DNA from: Thiocapsa rosea
GTDB lineage: Bacteria > Pseudomonadota > Gammaproteobacteria > Chromatiales > Chromatiaceae
Length of the DNA: 64,000 bases
Assembly: GCF_003634315.1 (NCBI RefSeq)
Contig: NZ_RBXL01000001.1
Location: 4,754,501-4,818,500, forward strand
Direction: 5' to 3'
The notes under the pieces were generated by a model. It searched no databases and was not told the DNA's origin. It saw only the letters and a program-made list of their open reading frames with translations. Within the stretch, counting starts at the first letter, position 1, and the number at the start of each line of letters is the position of its first letter. Shown piece by piece: positions 8,423-16,574 of the stretch. The position numbers and the translations under genes were made by a program.

Positions 8423-8470
8423 TACGGAACGGTACGCCTAAGGCGCAGTCTCGTCTACGGGAAAACCAGA

Positions 8471-8491
8471 GAGCAAACCGGGGACGGACCA
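8471..8491 (+). repeat. Dispersed repeat, type B (GAGCAAACCGGGGACGGACC)
   Basis: A copy of the repeat also found at 13986-14010. Here it ends exactly where the outer group II intron begins, and on the intron's other side the sequence continues GAATGGCACTAACTTAAG as it does directly after the copy at 14010. Confidence 0.8.
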
Positions 8492-8642
8492 GTCGGGTAG
8501 CAGGGTGACCTTACGGTCACCCCGCCCCCTAAGGTAGGGTCGAGAACTGGCGCGCCGAGGTTAGGGTCCGGTGGATCCTCCAGCGCTTTCGCGCTGGCCC
8601 TCAGTCCGGCTCCCATGATCACGTTTCCAGCCCCCGCCACGT

Positions 8643-8676
8643 CAAACCCGGCGTGCCGTTTTCCGGCACCGGGCTT
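8643..8676 (-). ncRNA. Domain V of the inner intron
   Basis: A 34-nt hairpin on the minus strand: AAGCCCGGTGC, then the apical CGGAAAACG, then GCACGCCGGGTTTG. It has the AGC catalytic triad at its base and the two-nucleotide CG bulge on the 3' side that mark group II domain V. Confidence 0.75.
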
Positions 8677-8699
8677 TCCTGCCGACTTCACATCCAGGG

Positions 8700-10010
8700 T
8701 TATGAGACCGCTTGCACTGGGAGCGCTTTCGGCTTACGCAGCCCGATTCGGTACCCGTCGTAGAGCCCGAGCACCTCGTATAGCCACGTCCTACTCCACC
8801 TCTTCCAGCCAAAGCCCTGACGCTGCCGCGCGCGCATCAGATGGCGCCGAATCTTCTTCTCCACCCAATCTTGGACATACCCGAAACAGCGACTGGAGTG
8901 CCCCACCCGAAAGTAGCCTACCCACCCCCTGAGGATCGGATTGATCAAGGCGATCACCCGATCGATCGGCTGCGAGCGGTAGCGGCGGAACACGTCCTTG
9001 AGGCGTTGTAGGATCGCGGTACGCGCCTTCATCCGTGGCGTGTAACGCGCGCCCCAGACCCCGCGCCGAGTCTTGGCCCGGCGGAAGTCAAAGCCCAGGA
9101 AGCTGAATGCCCCTCCCCGGCTCAGGTCCAGCCGTCGTGTCTTGTCTTGATTGAGTTGCACATCGAGCTTGGCCAACTCCTCGACCAAGCGTCGCCAGGC
9201 CGCGTCCTTGAGCCAGTTCCACCGGCGATACCCATCGACCAAGATCACCAGGTCATCGGCATAACGGGCATACTCGATATAGGTATAGCGTCCGTTGCGG
9301 GTGACCTCCTTGGCCCGCTCCAGCATCCGGTCGACCTCGTTGAGGTAGAGGTTACTGAGCAGGGGTGAGATCACACCGCCTTGCGGAACGCCCCGCTTGC
9401 CACTGGCCTTGAGGATACGCTTGAGCAAGCCCAAGACCTGATCATCGCGGACCCGCTCCGCCACCTTCCCCAAGAGGAGATCGTGACGAACCGTGTCGAA
9501 GTAAGACGCCAGGTCCACATCAATCACATAGGTCTTGTTGCTCACAATGGCCTCGGCCACGCGCTGCACGGCTTGATGCGCCGTGCGCTTGGGTCGGTAT
9601 CCATAGCTTCCATCCTGGAAGTCAGCCTCGAAGATCGGCTCCAGAATCAGCTTGAGCGCCCCCTGGACCACGCGATCGCGAATGCAGGGAATCCCCAGGA
9701 CGCGCATGCGCCCGTCTCCCTTGGGAATCTCCCGGCGGCGATTCGGTTGCGGTCGGTAGGTTCCGATGACCAGCTCATCCCGGATGCCTTTCAGAAACGC
9801 CTCCACGCCAGCCGCCTCGATGGCCGCGAACGTCACCCCGTCACTGCCGGGGGCACCGTTGTTCGCTTTCGCCATCGCATAGGCCGCGTGCAGGGTCTCC
9901 TCTTTGCACACGTGGACGTAGAGTCCCCAGAAGCGCCAGGCCGGTTCAGCCTTCGCCTTGATGTAGATCCTCTTCCTCAGGTCTTGCAGATCGATGGGCG
10001 TCGTTGTCAT
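8700..10010 (-). CDS. ltrA: Group II intron reverse transcriptase/maturase (inner intron)
   Basis: 436 residues from the ATG at 10010, preceded by AGGGGCGAG. The order is an RT0/RT domain (NNGAPGSDGVTF, RRREIPKGDGRMRVLGIP, DGSYGYRPKRTAHQAV), the catalytic YADD (ARYADDLVILV, about residue 250), GGVISPLLSNLYLNE, then the thumb/maturase X domain (INPILRGWVGYFR). No HNH endonuclease domain is present. It would assist splicing of its own intron RNA and reverse-transcribe it during mobility. The reading frame is intact. Confidence 0.92.
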   Translation of the reverse strand: MTTTPIDLQDLRKRIYIKAKAEPAWRFWGLYVHVCKEETLHAAYAMAKANNGAPGSDGVTFAAIEAAGVEAFLKGIRDELVIGTYRPQPNRRREIPKGDGRMRVLGIPCIRDRVVQGALKLILEPIFEADFQDGSYGYRPKRTAHQAVQRVAEAIVSNKTYVIDVDLASYFDTVRHDLLLGKVAERVRDDQVLGLLKRILKASGKRGVPQGGVISPLLSNLYLNEVDRMLERAKEVTRNGRYTYIEYARYADDLVILVDGYRRWNWLKDAAWRRLVEELAKLDVQLNQDKTRRLDLSRGGAFSFLGFDFRRAKTRRGVWGARYTPRMKARTAILQRLKDVFRRYRSQPIDRVIALINPILRGWVGYFRVGHSSRCFGYVQDWVEKKIRRHLMRARQRQGFGWKRWSRTWLYEVLGLYDGYRIGLRKPKALPVQAVS

Positions 10011-10524
10011 CTCGCCCCTGCCTCCCATCTTGTTCAAGGATTGCCAACAGTAGGGCGCCTTCGCTCCACGGACATTACCCCGCTTCAGCGCTACTACGCG
10101 CCCATCCGCCACCCGCTCGCCTTCGGTCCACTTCCCGGTGTCGCCGGTTATAAGACCTACCTTGCTCCGGGGATTTCGCCCCGGGGCGAGACGGGCTTCT
10201 CCAGTTGCTTAGCGTGCCCTTGCCACCATGCCGTCGCTACTCACCCCGCCGAAGTGGTCGGATCGTCTCGGTCAGATTTCGACCCGCCATGCTGCCTTCG
10301 CCCCACGGTTGCAGGCTCGGCCTTCGGAGCTACGCATTGTCGAGGCCATCATTGCGTTCACTGTTGTTACGGCCTGGTGACTCGCCACCTCCCCAAGGAA
10401 GGTGCTGTCGATCGGCTTCAGAGTCTTGGTCTCCCGCCACCCTGCGATCCAAGCTACGGGGCTCCTGACTGTTACCCCGGCAGGACTGTCTCCTGCTGAA
10501 CACGCCAGCCTTCGCTGGACACAC

Positions 10525-10557
10525 AACCGTGCTTGCGACTTTCACCGCACACGGCTC
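10525..10557 (-). ncRNA. Domain V of the outer intron
   Basis: Minus-strand hairpin GAGCCGTGTGCGGTGAAAGT, then CGCAAGCACGGTT: a textbook bacterial domain V with GAAA-type apical loop and AGC triad. The inner intron starts at the next base, so the outer domain V is joined to its domain VI only after the inner intron is removed. Confidence 0.8.
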
Positions 10558-10616
10558 AAGCCTTGAAAAGGCACCGTGAAGCACCCGGCGATCAACGGGG
10601 TGGTGGCTGAGACGCG

Positions 10617-12068
10617 TCACGTCACGAGCCATGCAGGAGTCGCGACGGGTCGCCGTCCCCGCTGACGCCCGCGACGCTCGACGAAATAGTCGGCCTGTTG
10701 CGGGTCGTAGGGGTTGGCGTCGCCGCGGATCTTCACATGGCGTCGAATCGGGATACTCGCCATCCGAAAGAGCGTGACCGATCCGTCCGTGAACACCCAG
10801 TCTCGGCCGTCCCTGTGGGCATAATAGCGATCCTTGAGCCACTTATGGCCTTTTTGGGGATGTCGTCGTTTGGCCCAGTTCCATGTCATGCACCAGATCG
10901 CGTGATCGATGTCGCTGAAGACCTCCTTGCTCACGACATGGCGGTAGTAGTGTCCCCAGCCCCGGATGACCGGGTTGAGGCGCCGGATCAGGACGTCTTG
11001 CGTCAGGCTCGCACCTGCTTTCAGAATGTCCCGAACCTTTTCCTTGACCGCCGCGATACTGGGTTTGGCCGGTGTGATGAGCAGTTTTCCATGATACTTG
11101 CGTAGATTGAAGCCGAGGAAATCGAACCCGTCGTCGATATGCACGATCCGGGTTTTCGCTTCGGACAGCTCCAGGCCTCGCTCCATGAGGAACTGCTGCA
11201 CCTGCGGTTTGACCTCGTCGGCCAGCAGCGTCGAGGACGCGCCGGTGATGATGAAGTCGTCCGCGTAGCGGACCAGGTTGACCTTGTGACGGGGGTGGAA
11301 CCGCGCGCGCAGGCGCTGCTCTAGCCCGTCGAGGGCCATATTGGCCGCCGTCGGGGAGAGGATCCCCCCTTGCGGAGTGCCTTGCGTCGTAGGACGGAAG
11401 ACCCCGCGTTCCATGAAACCGGCCTTGAGCCAACCCCGCAGCTTCCCTTGGTTCGTCGGGACATGTTCGAGGAGCCACGGATGTGACACTTCATCGAAAC
11501 AGGCCCGGATATCCCCTTCCAGAATCCATTCGGCGCTGTGCCGTCGACACAGGGCGAGAAAACACCCGGCGATCGCATCATGCGCCCCGCGCGCCTTGCG
11601 AAAGCCATAGGAGCACGGGTCGGCCAGGGTTTCCGACACCGGATCCAGCGCCAGCAACTCCAGGGCCTGTTCGGCCCTGTCGGCGTGCACCGGAATGCCG
11701 AGCGGGCGGCGTTTTCCGTTTTTCTTGGGGATGTAGATCCGTCTAAGCGGTTTTGGCCGGTAGTCCCTTGCATTCAACCGATGGGCTTGTCGCCACTTGC
11801 GCGCGGGGGTATTCAACAGCACACCATCGACCCCCGGCGTGTTCTTGCCCCGATTGGAGCTCACCCGCTGCACCGCCAAGAGTTTGGCGGCGAGCGAGTT
11901 GGCGAGCAGGCGTTGCAGCGACCGTACGCGGTGCCACTTGCCGGCTCTGACCGCCTTCACGATTCGCGCTTGGAGTCGGCCGACGAGACGACGTATCCTG
12001 GTCCAGTCGATGGCAAACCAGGGCGCCGTCCCATCCCGAGGGCCTTCAATGATGCCGAGGGCGATCAT
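10617..12068 (-). CDS. ltrA: Group II intron reverse transcriptase/maturase (outer intron), HNH domain lost
   Basis: 483 residues. It has RT motifs (SSNRGKNTPGVDGVL, RIYIPKKNGKRRPLGIPV, CSYGFRKARGAHDAI, TPQGGILSPTAANMALDG), the active-site VRYADDFIITGA, and the maturase domain (RLNPVIRGWGHYYRHVVSK and VKIRGDANPYDPQQADYF). Relatives continue into a Cys/His HNH nuclease domain. Here the protein ends about 25 residues after ANPYD, so second-strand nicking activity is probably missing. The RT core looks intact. Not closely similar to the inner maturase. Confidence 0.9.
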   Translation of the reverse strand: MIALGIIEGPRDGTAPWFAIDWTRIRRLVGRLQARIVKAVRAGKWHRVRSLQRLLANSLAAKLLAVQRVSSNRGKNTPGVDGVLLNTPARKWRQAHRLNARDYRPKPLRRIYIPKKNGKRRPLGIPVHADRAEQALELLALDPVSETLADPCSYGFRKARGAHDAIAGCFLALCRRHSAEWILEGDIRACFDEVSHPWLLEHVPTNQGKLRGWLKAGFMERGVFRPTTQGTPQGGILSPTAANMALDGLEQRLRARFHPRHKVNLVRYADDFIITGASSTLLADEVKPQVQQFLMERGLELSEAKTRIVHIDDGFDFLGFNLRKYHGKLLITPAKPSIAAVKEKVRDILKAGASLTQDVLIRRLNPVIRGWGHYYRHVVSKEVFSDIDHAIWCMTWNWAKRRHPQKGHKWLKDRYYAHRDGRDWVFTDGSVTLFRMASIPIRRHVKIRGDANPYDPQQADYFVERRGRQRGRRPVATPAWLVT

Positions 12069-12686
12069 CGTCTAAAGAAACCCGTCGGGTTGAGCCTGTC
12101 GTGGGCGTGTTTCGTGAGTCAAGACCCGCCGGAAGTCTGCCCCCTTTCGGGGTAGGGCAAAGTTTGAACCCCTATCCGACCCATTACGGATCGGCCTTCG
12201 CTTGCTCCGGCATCCTTTACCCGCTCGCCCGCGGGTCGACCCTTGCGGGCCGCTGTCCACCGTCCTTGTGGGAGCGATCGGGCTTACCACGTTTCGCATG
12301 TGTACCATTCCCGAAGGGGTTAGGCTCCGCCTCTCCGCCGGCAGCGCGACATCTGCGCGGGGCCAACATTGGAAGCCCCGACCTGACTGCCCACCTTTTG
12401 GTCCATGCCTGGTCAGCCTCTTTGGCATGTTCTTAGTAACGACGGCTCGACAGCGGTTCACCTGAGTTAGCCTTGCCCTTCAACCCCGGCTCCCGACCGC
12501 CTCGAGGCTGGCAGTCGCGACCTCCCCTCGCGGTTTGGTCACCCGTCTTATCGACGGAGGCTACCGTGTCCCGGACGCTTCGCACCTCGGGGTTACCCCC
12601 GACGCACGGCCCGGTAGGGTACCGGCGGCAGAACGCCGGATCTCTTTGATCTCCTTGATAAATACACATGCGACCTCGTGTCGCAC
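12069..12686 (-). other. Non-coding 5' part of the outer intron (domains I-III)
   Basis: 618 nt without a credible gene between the intron 5' end and the maturase gene. Open frames on both strands have no family features. This is the length and place expected for the structured ribozyme domains I-III. Confidence 0.6.
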
Positions 12687-12762
12687 GAATGGCACTAACT
12701 TAAGCCAAAACCGCTGTAAAAACAGTCCGTCCTGAGCGTCATCCGCAACGCGCGAGCGGCGC

Positions 12763-13547
12763 TCAACGCTGTTTCTTGGGGTGGCCATGTTCGCGGACCT
12801 CCTCCTGCGCGATCTTCCGCGGCTTGGTCAACAGCGGGTAGCTTTTCAGGCGTCGCTTCAAGGCGCGCGGCTCGATCCGACCGCCTCGTCGACCCACGCG
12901 GGGTTGGGCCATCAGCACCAACAGGGCATGGATGCAGACGCTGTCGTGTGTGCCGCCGCACTGCTGCACGCAGATCCAAATCTGCACGACATGCTTGAAG
13001 CTGAGCTGGCGCGGGATCTGGTCCGCCAGCAGAGCGGCCTGCGCCATCAAGAGCCGGATCAGATTGTAGGCCAAGAGGTAGACCCACAGTTCCTTGAGCG
13101 CCATCGCCGGGGTTTTGCAGCGCAGATGCTCCATGCCGAGCGTGGTCTTGAGGTTTCTCAGATCCAGCTCGACGTGCCAGCGCTGCCGGTACAGCACCTT
13201 GAGCATGGACTTGGGGGTCGCCTTGGGGCAGAGCAGCGTGGTGACCATGATCTTGCCGCCGGCCTGAAACTCGCGCACCTTCAGAGTCGCCGGGGCTTGC
13301 GCGTATTCCTCGGGGCTCATCCAGTCGGGTCGCTTCGTCGGCTTGCTCAGCACGATCAGGTGATCGCGCGTGCCGAGCCGCTCGCCGAGGCGGAAATCGG
13401 TGCTGCGCTTGCGCGCCCCGTGCTGCTCGAACAGCCCGTCCACGCCGCCGCGCACCAGCTCGCAGAGCAGAAAATAGGTCGCGTAGAAGGCGTCGCCGAG
13501 AAGGATCTCCCCGCTTTGGAGGCTGTCGAGCAGCTCGCGCAGCAGGG
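12763..13547 (-). pseudogene. IS4-family transposase, N-terminus missing
   Basis: The C-terminal part of an IS4-type DDE transposase: GEILLGDAFYATYFLLCELV (second Asp region), ERLGTRDHLIVL, then YRQRWHVELDLRNLKTTLGM (the Y-(2)-R-(3)-E-(6)-K signature) and LLAYNLIRLLMAQAA. The frame from the GTG at 13455 gives 230 residues. Homology extends to about 13547, where a type A repeat replaces the N-terminal half including the first catalytic Asp. The right-hand end (12687-12762) is the IS terminal region with GAATGGCACTAACTTAAG. Confidence 0.85.
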
Positions 13548-13574
13548 GAAAACCAGGGACAGACCACGGTTTCT
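13548..13574 (+). repeat. Dispersed repeat, type A
   Basis: GAAAACCAGGGACAGACCAC, then GGTTTCT. It marks the point where the IS4 transposase reading frame is cut off. Confidence 0.75.
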
Positions 13575-13715
13575 GGGCTATATCGGCAGATCGAGCTGAT
13601 CAGTGTCGGCCAACTCTTCCCACGGTCGGCCGGACGTGCCGGGCCTTCGGGACCGCACCGAGCCGATTTGGGATCACGCTTTGCCGCCCAGCCGAGATCG
13701 CGAGGAATTTGCGCC

Positions 13716-13967
13716 ATGAGCAAGAGTAACTACGCCTTGAGTACGCCGGAGAGCATTCTGGCGGCGGCACGCCGCGCCGCCAAGCGTGACGGCGTGAGCT
13801 TGAACCAGTTCATCAACACCGCCTTAGCTGAGAAGGTGGCCGCGCTGGCGACCGAAGAGGTATTCACGCACCGCGCCGCTCGGGCCGACCGAGCGCGCTT
13901 CCTGGATGTGCTGGAACGCCTTGGTCGGGAATCGCCACGGACAGGAGATGAACTCGACATCGACTGA
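13716..13967 (+). CDS. Small antitoxin-like protein (HicB/ribbon-helix-helix type)
   Basis: 83 residues: YALSTPESILAAARRAAKRD, then GVSLNQFINTALAEKVAALA and a charged C-terminus. The pattern of a beta strand followed by two helices with SLNQFIN is that of ribbon-helix-helix antitoxins often annotated HicB-like. GAGGAA lies upstream of the ATG. No toxin gene accompanies it; the next element is a type B repeat, so a partner may have been lost or never existed. Confidence 0.7.
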   Translation: MSKSNYALSTPESILAAARRAAKRDGVSLNQFINTALAEKVAALATEEVFTHRAARADRARFLDVLERLGRESPRTGDELDID

Positions 13968-13985
13968 CGAGAGCCCGACATCGGG

Positions 13986-14010
13986 GTCAGAGCAAACCGG
14001 GGACGGACCA
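13986..14010 (+). repeat. Dispersed repeat, type B, intact junction copy
   Basis: AGCAAACCGGGGACGGACCA, then continuing without interruption into GAATGGCACTAACTTAAG. This is the sequence that the outer group II intron splits at 8491/12687, so it shows the unoccupied target arrangement. Confidence 0.8.
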
Positions 14011-14111
14011 GAATGGCACTAACTTAAGCAAAAACTGCGGCAAAAAGAGCGGGTTCTGGCCGTAATCCAGCACGCGGAACCGGCGCTCAACGCTGTTTCT
14101 TGGGGTGGCCA
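14011..14111 (+). repeat. Short IS4-derived stub
   Basis: About 100 bp resembling the terminal region at 12687-12787: GAATGGCACTAACTTAAG, a variable middle, then CGGCGCTCAACGCTGTTTCT and TGGGGTGGCCA. The transposase is absent and a type A repeat follows directly. It looks like an internally deleted, MITE-like copy of the same element. Confidence 0.75.
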
Positions 14112-14163
14112 CGAAACCAGGGACGGACCACGGTTTCCCGCGACCATCGGAGAACCGATAGAA
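14112..14163 (+). repeat. Dispersed repeat, type A
   Basis: GAAACCAGGGACGGACCACG, then GTTTCCCGCGACCATCGGAG and AACCGATAGAAA. Almost identical to the copy at 15039-15090, the pair bracketing the parDE-type module. Confidence 0.85.
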
Positions 14164-14282
14164 AACGCTTTTTTTGTCGAACGGACGACGGTTGCGCCGG
14201 CGTGTGGCGGACGTTCCTTGCTAATCAGGTGGCGCGAAAGGTGCGTCCGAGTCTTCGCCGGCGAGGGATTCTGATGGCGTGG

Positions 14283-14591
14283 TCAGGGCAGGGGGTCGAT
14301 GTCCGTGAAAATCGCCGTTAGGTTTCGCGCGCCGTGGAGGACACGGACGATCTCGACCGCATCGGCGAGAACTCGGTAGAGGATGAGGTAGTCGTCGCAG
14401 ACGAGATAGCGGAAGTCGCGGGCGATCTCCGGTCGCGCAGGGCCGAGGAAGGGATGATCGGCAAGGCGGTCGATCCGCGCATCGAGCATGTCGAGCAGGC
14501 GATCGGCGGCGGACGGGTTGTTGTCGGCGACGTACTCCCAAATAGCGATGAGATCCTCTCGTGCCTGGTTGCTGATGGTGACATCGTGCAT
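14283..14591 (-). CDS. parE: ParE/RelE-type toxin
   Basis: 102 residues with the ParE fold pattern: ISNQAREDLIAIWEYVADNN, then PSAADRLLDMLDARIDRLADH, PFLGPARPEIARDFRYLVCDD and YLILYRVLADAVEIVRVLHGAR near the end (each given in part). Family toxins poison DNA gyrase or cut mRNA; which applies here cannot be read from sequence. It is downstream of its antitoxin with a 23-bp gap, the usual ParD-ParE order. Confidence 0.88.
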   Translation of the reverse strand: MHDVTISNQAREDLIAIWEYVADNNPSAADRLLDMLDARIDRLADHPFLGPARPEIARDFRYLVCDDYLILYRVLADAVEIVRVLHGARNLTAIFTDIDPLP

Positions 14592-14614
14592 GGCTGTGCA
14601 ATCTTGCGAGCGGT

Positions 14615-14881
14615 TCAGCGCGAGGCTTTGACCGTGCGTGCCTCGCGTTTGATTTCGGCCATATCGAGCCGGCCGGCCGAACCGCTAGCGAGCCCCGCCT
14701 GCCACAAACGGCGCAGGTGTTCGACCTGCTCCTGTTGCGACGTGCGTTTGAGTTGCCAGTCGCGCAGGGCCTCGCGAATGACCTCGCTCGTGGAGGCGTA
14801 ATCGCCGGCGTCGACCGCAGCGCGGACATTGTCGGCGATCTCTTTGGTGAGTGCGATGGTGATCTTTTCGACGGTAGGCAT
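14615..14881 (-). CDS. parD: ParD-type antitoxin
   Basis: 88 residues from the ATG at 14881 (MPTVEKITIALTKEIADNVR). It contains a ribbon-helix-helix DNA-binding N-terminus with GDYASTSEVIREALRDW, the conserved ParD core, and a charged C-terminal tail that would wrap the toxin. A frame extension to 14935 is possible but ParD proteins normally start at this position. Confidence 0.88.
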   Translation of the reverse strand: MPTVEKITIALTKEIADNVRAAVDAGDYASTSEVIREALRDWQLKRTSQQEQVEHLRRLWQAGLASGSAGRLDMAEIKREARTVKASR

Positions 14882-15038
14882 GACGAGTACTTTAGGGGTA
14901 AGGAAGCTCTGGCGATGTTTTGGCGGCGTCTGCATGGTATGACTTATTCATACCATGAGACCCTGAAACAGGCAACGCACCGCGCGAGTGTCCGCAGTAA
15001 ACGATACCGTGCGACACAAGAAAGCGAAACCAGAAAGC

Positions 15039-15090
15039 GAAACCAGGGACGGACCACGGTTTCCCGCGACTATCGGAGAACCGATAGAAA
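15039..15090 (+). repeat. Dispersed repeat, type A
   Basis: GAAACCAGGGACGGACCACG, then GTTTCCCGCGACTATCGGAG and AACCGATAGAAA. It stands between the parDE-type module and the relE-type module. Confidence 0.85.
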
Positions 15091-15179
15091 CCGGGCCAGA
15101 CCACCAAACCCAGCCCGAATCCCGCACCGCATGTTAAGCAATACTTTACAGACTCCGTGCGCGCCTTTAACATGTGGTC

Positions 15180-15437
15180 ATGTTCGCCTTGCGCTTCAGC
15201 AAACAATCCCAGAAGGCCCTGCGCAAGATGCCGTCCGGGATCGCCACGCGGATTCGAGCCGAACTCGACGCCATTGCGATGAACCCAGGCGCTTACCGCG
15301 GCGACTGGACACCGCTCGCGGGCTCGGATCTTTGGCGGCTGCGAGTCGGCAACTGGCGCGCGATATGCGAACTGCAAAACGGCGAGCTGGTCTTATTGGT
15401 CGTCAAGATCGGACCACGGGGAGATGTCTATCAATGA
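15180..15437 (+). CDS. relE: RelE-type toxin
   Basis: 85 residues: MFALRFSKQSQKALRKMP, SGIATRIRAELDAIA, YRGDWTPLAGSDLWRLRVGN and WRAICELQNGELVLLVVKIG, then PRGDVY. The LxGxDLWRLRVGNWR stretch is typical of RelE/ParE ribosome-dependent mRNA interferases. The ATG at 15180 is preferred over the GTG two codons upstream. Its stop overlaps the antitoxin start (ATGA). Confidence 0.88.
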   Translation: MFALRFSKQSQKALRKMPSGIATRIRAELDAIAMNPGAYRGDWTPLAGSDLWRLRVGNWRAICELQNGELVLLVVKIGPRGDVYQ

Positions 15438-15835
15438 GCGTCCAAATTATCGAGCTGAACGGCGTCCCTGCCTTGGCCGTGTTGCCGATCGATGAATGGG
15501 AAACATTGCTGGAGCGACTGGAAACGCTCCAAGACATCGCGGATGCCAAGGCGGCCGCGAGCGAGGAGACCTTCCCGGCGGCATTCGTCGATCGTTTGCT
15601 GGCGGGGGAGGCCCCGCTGAAGGTCTGGCGCGAATATCGCGGATTGACACTCCAAGCCTTGGCCGAAGCCTCCGGCACGACCCGGCAGATGCTGTCGATG
15701 GCGGAAAACGGCAAAGCGAATCCCTCCGCCGATCTGCTGGCGCGCCTTGCGCGCGCACTCGACTGCGATATGGACGATCTTCACGGCGAGACCGCGCAAC
15801 GCTGCACGACATCGGGGTCAAGTCTTTCCTTGTGA
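15434..15835 (+). CDS. XRE-type antitoxin with repeat-derived C-terminus
   Basis: 133 residues. The N-terminal half (IIELNGVPALAVLPIDEWET, LLERLETLQDI) resembles a Phd-like toxin-binding region. The C-terminal half is a helix-turn-helix (EYRGLTLQALAEASGTTRQM, LSMAENGKANPS, ADLLARLARALDCDMDDL). The last 12-15 residues (TAQRCTTSGSSLSL) are encoded by a type C repeat, so the native end has been replaced. The DNA-binding core is complete and the module could still work. Confidence 0.85.
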   Translation: MSVQIIELNGVPALAVLPIDEWETLLERLETLQDIADAKAAASEETFPAAFVDRLLAGEAPLKVWREYRGLTLQALAEASGTTRQMLSMAENGKANPSADLLARLARALDCDMDDLHGETAQRCTTSGSSLSL

Positions 15836-15845
15836 CATTCCAGGG
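15810..15845 (+). repeat. Dispersed repeat, type C (CATCGGGGTCAAGTCTTTCC)
   Basis: ACATCGGGGTCAAGTCTTTC, then CTTGTGACATTCCAG. The same unit is at 17858-17896. GGGGTCAGGTCTT...TGTGACATT motifs often stand near REP-associated tyrosine transposases, but no such gene is seen here. Confidence 0.8.
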
Positions 15846-16574
15846 GAGAAGTAGGGGACGTGCAACGTAAGATGAACTTCACTGTGAACCTCAAAGTCCG
15901 CCTCCCCCCAGGTCTCTCCCCCAGGTCTCTCCCTCAGGTGCCGACTGAAGTCGGCGTACCCGGCGCTAAACCCTCGCCGATCCCGCCATCGGCGGGCTTC
16001 ATGCCATCATTTGCGCGGGCAAGCCACGCGCCTACGGCGGGGTGGCTTCTGTCGGTCTCGCCAGAGACGGGCTTTCTCGGAAATCACCGAAGTCGAGCAC
16101 CGAATCCAGTCGTTGTCGTGATCGCGGTCGATGACGACAACGACGAGAACCGAGCAAAATCGCGGGCAAACCAGCGACCAAAGCCGTCGCGCTGTTCCGA
16201 TGTCAGAGAACCAACCGGCATTGATCACAGCACCTCGGCGCAGAACACAGCGGGCGTGACGATCCGCGTGCGTTCGATGTGCCCGCGTTGCAACAGGCCA
16301 GCGCGACGATCACCGGCCACCAGTATCCTACACGACCCGCATCAGCGCTTACGCCAATCACAAAGTGATCAAGTCAGCAAAACCAGCGAGGGCGAGCTTG
16401 GAGAGCCGCGTTGCGGCAGTTTGTGTCGAGCGCCAACGGTGCGATCGATGTTAGCCCGGGGCAAGCCCTGGGTATCGCGAGGAGGTTTTTGCATCCGGCC
16501 CCCACATCAATGGGGAACACTGAGCAGGGGTGTCGAAGGGCCGAAAATCGTCTGGGAATCTGGAGGTGCCTCTC
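15846..16574 (+). other. Gene-poor stretch, probably decayed sequence
   Basis: About 730 bp with open frames on both strands but no family features, no convincing ribosome binding sites and low-complexity patches (16105-16150). Compositionally it resembles fragments of former accessory genes. The GGAGG at 16562 belongs to the next gene. Confidence 0.5.

Larger units (their letters stand above)
8533..10524 (-). mobile_element. Inner group II intron nested in the outer one
   Basis: On the minus strand it starts GTGTGTCCAGCG directly after the last pairing bases of the outer domain V (ACGGTT) and ends GACCCTAC just before CTTAGGGGGCGGGG. It contains its own maturase gene (8700-10010), its own domain V (8643-8676) and about 500 nt upstream of the gene for domains I-III. 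About 110 nt follow domain V, longer than a usual domain VI, so the 3' boundary is less certain than the 5' one. Confidence 0.65.
8492..12686 (-). mobile_element. Outer group II intron, interrupted by a second intron
   Basis: On the minus strand the intron begins GTGCGACACGAGGTC (12686), matching the GUGYG 5' end of group II introns. It carries a maturase gene (10617-12068) and a domain V of GAGCCGTGTGCGG type (10525-10557). Its apparent domain VI and 3' end (GGTGACCGTAAGGTCACC, then CTGCTACCCGAC) lie at 8492-8532. The two parts are separated by 1992 bp that form a second intron. The flanks match an uninterrupted junction at 13986-14030. Domains I-III are expected at about 12069-12686, where no gene is present. 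Boundaries are by eye. Confidence 0.7.

Noticed and set aside
9381-10499. Plus-strand frame of 372 codons opposite the inner maturase
   Set aside because: Shadow of the maturase gene and the intron's ribozyme domains.
15846-16574. Plus-strand 245-codon frame as a gene
   Set aside because: Low-complexity, proline- and serine-rich, with no ribosome site; it ends inside the next gene in another frame.
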